NCBI RefSeq assembly: GCF_003797145.1
Contig: NZ_RKMG01000007.1
Coordinates: forward strand, 1 to 64,000
DNA: 64,000 nucleotides
Direction: 5' to 3'
From: Aerococcus agrisoli
GTDB taxonomy: Bacteria; Bacillota; Bacilli; Lactobacillales; Aerococcaceae
In this document: in pieces, positions 63,137 through 64,000 of the stretch
Layout of the letters: the number at the start of each line of letters is the position of its first letter
How positions within the stretch are numbered: the stretch's first letter is position 1
Notes under the pieces: generated by a model
Told to the model about the DNA's origin: nothing
Database searches by the model: none
The model's input: the letters and a program-made list of their open reading frames with translations, nothing else
Made by a program: the position numbers and the translations under genes

Positions 63137-63415
63137 GAAAAGAGGCTAGGACAAAAGATTAAAACCATAGATTTTTCGTCCTTACAGTGTACGTTCCTAT
63201 TGAGCCGTGGGACCATTGAAAGCCAAGGTCTTTCAATTTAAAATCGACGATTTCATCCTCCTTCACGTCTAAGGAACTACACTTTCAGTCCTTAAACCTG
63301 TTCCCATGATATATTTCAATCAAAATTTATAAGGATTTTTCAAAGTAAAAGGCGTACACAACTCTGTTTAAGAATTGTGTACGCCTTTTTGGAGGCCTTT
63401 TGTCCCAGCCTCTTA
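63137..63415. repeat. Family B structured repeat, copy 2, with embedded terminator
   Basis: Bounded by GAGGCTAGGACAAAAG and CTTTTGTCCCAGCCTC. It shares the CAGTGTACGTTCC / GGAACTACAC pair with copy 1 and has the loop GCCAAGG in a different stem (ATTGAAA/TTTCAAT); the second hairpin is reduced to AAATCGA-CGATTT. A strong hairpin AAAAGGCGTACACAA/TTGTGTACGCCTTTT (63348-63390) forms the radA terminator. Confidence 0.82.
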
Positions 63416-63419
63416 TTTT

Positions 63420-64000
63420 TTATCTTGGGAAGACGGAGTTGAGCACTTCACTCACCGTAGTCACCCCAACAATTTTGATTTTTTCTTTACCTGTTAGACC
63501 TGACATGGCATTTTTAGGGATAAAAATGCGTTCAAAGCCTAATTTTTCTGCTTCTTGGACACGTTCCGCAATCCGGGTAACACGACGGATTTCACCCGTC
63601 AGACCAATTTCACCGACAAAGCAATCGGTTGGTTTTGTTTCCTTTTCGCGGTAACTTGAGGCAATGGCGACGGCGATGGCCAAGTCGATTGCGGGCTCAT
63701 CTAATTTCACGCCACCTGTTGATTTCAAGTAGGCGTCTTGATTTTGTAACATTAGGCCGGCACGTTTTTCAAGGACAGCCATAATCAAGGATACCCGTGA
63801 GTAATCTAGGCCACTGGCTGTACGCCGCGCATTTCCAAAGGATGTTGGTGTCAGTAAAGCCTGGATTTCGGTTAGGATTGGACGGGTACCTTCCATAGAA
63901 GCGACGACCGCTGACCCATTGGCACCGGCTAGTCGCTCTTCTAAGAATAATTCGGACGGATTCGTTACTTCGTGTAGGCCGTCCTGTTGCATGTCAAAGA
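63420..64000 (-). CDS. radA: DNA repair protein RadA (C-terminal part)
   Basis: Partial: the gene runs off the window. The visible ~193 residues are the Lon-protease-like C-terminal domain: [65 protein letters not shown], and [19 protein letters not shown] at the end. RadA acts in recombination branch migration. The ATPase and zinc domains lie outside the window. Confidence 0.92.
   Translation of the reverse strand, partial: FDMQQDGLHEVTNPSELFLEERLAGANGSAVVASMEGTRPILTEIQALLTPTSFGNARRTASGLDYSRVSLIMAVLEKRAGLMLQNQDAYLKSTGGVKLDEPAIDLAIAVAIASSYREKETKPTDCFVGEIGLTGEIRRVTRIAERVQEAEKLGFERIFIPKNAMSGLTGKEKIKIVGVTTVSEVLNSVFPR

Overview
The window is a 64 kb chromosomal segment of a low-GC Gram-positive bacterium. 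A SAM-III (SMK-box) riboswitch in front of metK, a methionine T-box, BirA-regulated bioY, class Ib nrdHIEF, a SigH-like sigma factor and a standalone NCS2 purine permease all point to the order Lactobacillales. Aerococcaceae or Carnobacteriaceae is my best guess at family level, but that is inference only. Nearly everything is housekeeping DNA from the origin-proximal part of a Firmicutes chromosome. There is no prophage, insertion sequence or CRISPR array.

Layout. 1-3540 (minus): yabA-trmN6-GIY-YIG-rsmI-ydcF, the tail of the classic tmk-holB-yabA neighbourhood. 3825-7205 (plus): a GNAT enzyme, then birA and bioY, each behind a BirA operator, with repeat elements between. 7386-12278 (minus): dnaX-ybaB-recR-tmk-holB, the clamp-loader/replication block. 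12443-13702: SMK riboswitch plus metK. 13795-14697: a GNAT enzyme and three tRNAs (Val, Lys, Thr). 14830-16366: a prepilin peptidase and a PP2C-like phosphatase. 16755-24245 (minus): rpoBC with its leader. 24388-33983: an SDR protein, a glycine-betaine ABC importer, and a methionine T-box operon (FMN reductase, GNAT, ABC importer with two paralogous binding proteins). 34868-38042 (minus): rplK-rplA-rplJ-rplL-rsmC with L1- and L10-type control RNAs. 38322-40187: phoU, then a junction where lplA and an Old-Yellow-Enzyme gene are both decapitated. 40274-45457 (minus): cysS-mrnC-rlmB-rae1-sigH-rpmG-secE-nusG. 46049-49064: metQ and PurR-box-controlled xpt-pbuX. 49191-55255: a probable exopolysaccharide operon (response regulator with an in-frame stop, HEAT-repeat membrane protein, processive GT2, membrane-anchored GH-A-like hydrolase). 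55688-59625: nrdHIEF with NrdR boxes. 60163-64000: gltX, yacL and the 3' part of radA.

The radA-yacL-gltX-cysS-mrnC-rlmB-rae1-sigH-rpmG-secE-nusG-rplKAJL-rsmC-rpoBC order is the Bacillus-type order, interrupted by accessory blocks between gltX and cysS, nusG and rplK, and rsmC and rpoB. cysE, disA, ispD and ispF, which usually sit in this series, are absent.

The most unusual content is non-coding. At least three unrelated families of structured intergenic repeats occur. One is a roughly 119-bp long-hairpin element with at least five copies; its stems change in compensating fashion while its ends and junctions stay fixed. A second is a 250-280-bp element bounded by GGCTGGGACAAAAG-type ends. 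The third is arrays of short palindromes on an approximately 40-bp period. Regulation is readable at many loci: SMK box, Met T-box, paired BirA boxes, inverted PurBoxes, paired NrdR boxes, Pho-box-like repeats, duplicated L1-binding motifs and an L10 leader with attenuator.
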